Below, piece by piece: positions 13,809 through 15,378 of a stretch of DNA of 15,378 nt. How positions within the stretch are numbered: position 1 is the stretch's first letter; the number at the start of each line of letters is the position of its first letter. A program made the position numbers and the translations under genes. The stretch comes from Flectobacillus roseus (GTDB lineage: Bacteria > Bacteroidota > Bacteroidia > Cytophagales > Spirosomataceae), in assembly GCF_030056665.1 (NCBI RefSeq), contig NZ_JASHIG010000068.1, one strand, 5' to 3'. The notes under the pieces were generated by a model that was not told the DNA's origin, did not search any database, and was given only the letters and a program-made list of their open reading frames with translations.

Positions 13809-14621
13809 ATGTCAAATCAAATCAACATTACCCGCAACTACAACGTACTAACTGAAACGCAAATCGAATTCTTCGAGGCTTACCTTAAATATCAAATAGC
13901 TGAAAAAGAAATACATCAAGCATATCAATCCTTGCTTGATACAGCTCAAGCAAAGGGTTATTCTGAATCTGAGTGTGAATTTACCCTCGACTTTCCTGTA
14001 ATAAAATCGGTTACTCCTAATTTTTTTAAGCTTGACTATCATACGTTTGGTGTAAAAATGAAGGTAGACTCCTTGTATGAAAAATACCTTTGTTTGCATC
14101 GAGGCGAAATCATTTACTACACGAGTGAATTTTACCATAAAGAGGTTAATGATTTCGGGAAAATTCTGAAAATAGAAGCTGACGCTATCTTAAAAAGTCA
14201 AATTGCTAGAGAGTTAAAAGAGAAAACAGAGAAAGACGAAAAAGATGCTCAGGCAAAACAAGAAAAAGAGAAGAATCTTGAAAAAAGTAGAAAGGAAATT
14301 CAAGAATTCATTGATGAGAAAGGTTCCGAACTTCTAAAGGATAGAATTAAATTAGGCTTTGATTATGAATGTTTAGTTAAATCAGAGTATAGTCAAGATT
14401 TGTTAGGGACAGACTTTATAAAGTGGGGTGATTTTAATGACGATCGTGAGATTAAACGCCCAACACTTGAGCAAATGAAGGCAATAAAAAAATGGGATGC
14501 CAAAATTGAGGGCAAAGGTCAGAGACTAGGATTGTATAAATATCAACAAGATCTATATATTCACCTTGAGATAAAAGTTCCTACGTTTGGGTTTCATAAT
14601 GTTTGTGTGAAACTCGCATAA
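13809..14621 (+). CDS. Unrecognised protein with charged coiled-coil centre
   Basis: 270 aa, not recognised. Residues 1-120 are mixed alpha/beta (EFFEAYLKYQIAEKEIHQAY, then FTLDFPVIKSVTPNFFKLDY). Residues about 125-172 form a strongly charged helix (ARELKEKTEKDEKDAQAK, EKEKNLEKSRKEIQEFIDE), probably a coiled coil. The C-terminal 90 residues are again mixed alpha/beta (GTDFIKWGDFNDDREIKRP, YKYQQDLYIHLEIKVP). No signal peptide or membrane segment is seen, so it is probably cytoplasmic. It is a single-gene unit between the promoter at 13706 and the terminator at 14628. Being in a run of small hypotheticals with phage-like layout suggests mobile-element cargo (inference). Confidence 0.82.
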   Translation: MSNQINITRNYNVLTETQIEFFEAYLKYQIAEKEIHQAYQSLLDTAQAKGYSESECEFTLDFPVIKSVTPNFFKLDYHTFGVKMKVDSLYEKYLCLHRGEIIYYTSEFYHKEVNDFGKILKIEADAILKSQIARELKEKTEKDEKDAQAKQEKEKNLEKSRKEIQEFIDEKGSELLKDRIKLGFDYECLVKSEYSQDLLGTDFIKWGDFNDDREIKRPTLEQMKAIKKWDAKIEGKGQRLGLYKYQQDLYIHLEIKVPTFGFHNVCVKLA

Positions 14622-14627
14622 AACAAC

Positions 14628-14665
14628 AAGCCCCCAGACAGGTACTCGACCAGAGGGGGCTTTTC
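14628..14665 (+). terminator. Strong intrinsic terminator
   Basis: AAGCCCCC (14628-14635) pairs with GGGGGCTT (14655-14662) and is followed by TTTT. It lies a few bases after the 13809-14621 stop. Confidence 0.93.
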
Positions 14666-14696
14666 TAAATAAATAGAACACAAAACTACACAAAAA

Positions 14697-14888
14697 ATGA
14701 CTATACAAGAAGCATTAGACCAAGAACTTATCTATATCCAACAAGGTGATGGCGATGAGATGTACATATACTGGATAGTAGAGGCAGCTACCCACGAAAG
14801 AGTGATGGGCTTTGAAACTCCCATCATTTCCGACAAAGTAACTGATCTACATTTTTCAAATGGAAAACTAATATCAGTGTTTTTATGA
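14697..14888 (+). CDS. Small unrecognised protein
   Basis: 63 aa, acidic, not recognised (MTIQEALDQELIYIQQGDGD, then FETPIISDKVTDLHFSNGKL). It has no signal peptide or membrane segment. The stop overlaps the next start by four bases (ATGA), which indicates translational coupling with 14885-15259 and supports both as real genes. An A-rich stretch (CACAAAAA) precedes the ATG, as usual in Bacteroidota. No promoter was recognised in the 31 bp after the terminator at 14665, so it may depend on read-through. Confidence 0.65.
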   Translation: MTIQEALDQELIYIQQGDGDEMYIYWIVEAATHERVMGFETPIISDKVTDLHFSNGKLISVFL

Positions 14889-15259
14889 AACGAATTCTAA
14901 CCTCTGGAGGAATTCATGAATTCCTCCTAATGAATGAACATGAGGCAAAGGATTTGTACCATCGAAAAAATTTCACTGCCAGACAGCTAGCAGAACATTT
15001 TCATATACACTTCACACCTGCTTTTCAGAAAGAATGTCATATTGTATTAGGCTCGAAAGGAATGGGGCGTGGTGGAGCTAGATTGGGAGCAGGAAACTCA
15101 CCTCTGAAAATTAAACGACAAAAACGAAACATTTTTGTTTTCGATTTTCCAGATGAAATAGAAGATATCATCAAATCAAATACCTTCCCTCAAGGTGAAT
15201 TCAATAGCCATACTTCATTTGTGAAGGAGGCAATTTTTTGGTACAATAGAAATAAATAA
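14885..15259 (+). CDS. Unrecognised protein with RGGAR-type motif and ribbon-helix-helix-like C-terminus
   Basis: 124 aa. Residues 28-45 look like a short HTH (KNFTARQLAEHFHIHFTP). Residues 58-70 (KGMGRGGARLGAG) match the Gly/Arg motif (GGARxGAGR-like) common at the start of phage and mobile-element DNA-binding proteins. It is followed by basic KIKRQKR (75-81). Residues about 82-120 (NIFVFDFPDEIEDIIKS, TSFVKEAIFWY) are ribbon-helix-helix-like: a beta strand, then two helices. A DNA-binding role is therefore likely (inference). I chose ATG 14885 because of its 4-nt overlap with the preceding gene. A later ATG at 14930 (residue 16) is possible, and a perfect 22-bp palindrome lies between them. 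A hairpin terminator follows at 15274. Confidence 0.78.
   Translation: MKRILTSGGIHEFLLMNEHEAKDLYHRKNFTARQLAEHFHIHFTPAFQKECHIVLGSKGMGRGGARLGAGNSPLKIKRQKRNIFVFDFPDEIEDIIKSNTFPQGEFNSHTSFVKEAIFWYNRNK
14906..14927. repeat. Perfect 22-bp palindrome inside the 5' end of the 14885 gene
   Basis: GGAGGAATTCA is followed immediately by its exact reverse complement. It contains two GAATTC sites, a GGAGG and an out-of-frame ATG at its centre. It could be an operator, a translational hairpin between the two possible starts, or chance. Confidence 0.7.
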
Positions 15260-15273
15260 CGAGAGTATTCATT

Positions 15274-15332
15274 AAACTGTGTCAGGTAAAAATTTAACAA
15301 AAAGTTTTATTTTTACTTTTCACAGTTTTTTT
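15274..15332 (+). terminator. Two-step hairpin terminator
   Basis: An outer stem AAACTGTG (15274-15281) / CACAGTTT (15321-15328) encloses an inner stem GTAAAAAT (15286-15293) / ATTTTTAC (15309-15316) with 4-nt internal loops on both sides, followed by a T run. It lies 14 nt past the 14885-15259 stop. Confidence 0.75.
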
Positions 15333-15378
15333 ATGGAGACCAATAATGACTTTGAGCGGTACGCCGCCCCGGTTCTAG
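15333..15378 (+). CDS. Possible start of a further gene, cut by the window edge
   Basis: The ATG at 15333 opens 15 codons (METNNDFERYAAPVL) to the end of the window. The last about 30 bases are noticeably richer in G and C than anything nearby (CGGTACGCCGCCCCGG). The frame is too short to identify. Confidence 0.35.
   Translation, partial: METNNDFERYAAPVL

Noticed and set aside
13848..14138. 96-codon minus-strand frame
   Set aside because: It is antisense to the 13809-14621 gene, which has a consensus promoter and a terminator in the right places.
15350..15378. Possible tRNA-like 3' end (CGGTTCTAG)
   Set aside because: Only a short T-arm-like string at the window edge, with no acceptor or anticodon stem before it.

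Overview
The window is AT-rich and looks like accessory DNA from a Bacteroidota genome, probably a Cytophagales-like relative (lineage is inference). Three things support this: a type IX secretion (T9SS) C-terminal sorting domain on a secreted protein, long secreted proteins built from Ig-like repeats, and promoters of the Bacteroidota form TTTG-N19-TAnnTTTG.

Left part (1-4900, all on the minus strand). Two LytTR response regulators (4180-4887 and 3333-4025) lie upstream of two tandem secreted proteins (1032-2462 and 1-1010, the second running off the window). One regulator has an intact receiver. The other has lost the phosphoacceptor Asp, the Thr and the Lys. A paired direct repeat with a 20-bp period occurs both before the second regulator (4107-4134) and between that regulator and the secreted-protein genes (3184-3211). 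It is a candidate LytTR operator linking them.

Middle (4900-9500). An IS3-type insertion sequence (5594-6858) has recognisable imperfect terminal repeats, a 4-bp GTTA target duplication, an in-phase A_AAA_AAG frameshift site and a transposase broken by a second frameshift. It is followed by a secreted DUF1028 protein (7275-9026) with a T9SS tail. The middle of that protein is homologous to the first secreted protein at 1032-2462. A solo IS end nearly identical to the IS right end lies at 9289, so the DUF1028 gene sits between two facing IS ends.

Right part (9500-15378). This holds a umuDC error-prone polymerase operon (minus strand) behind a 55-bp dyad operator, a small putative lipoprotein gene, an HNH nuclease gene, and a plus-strand set of small unrecognised genes (12.9-15.3 kb) resembling phage or plasmid cargo. 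In this set two near-consensus promoters carry a similar palindrome in the -33/-7 spacer, which suggests a common repressor, and strong intrinsic terminators separate the units. No rRNA or tRNA gene, and no bona fide CRISPR array, was recognised.
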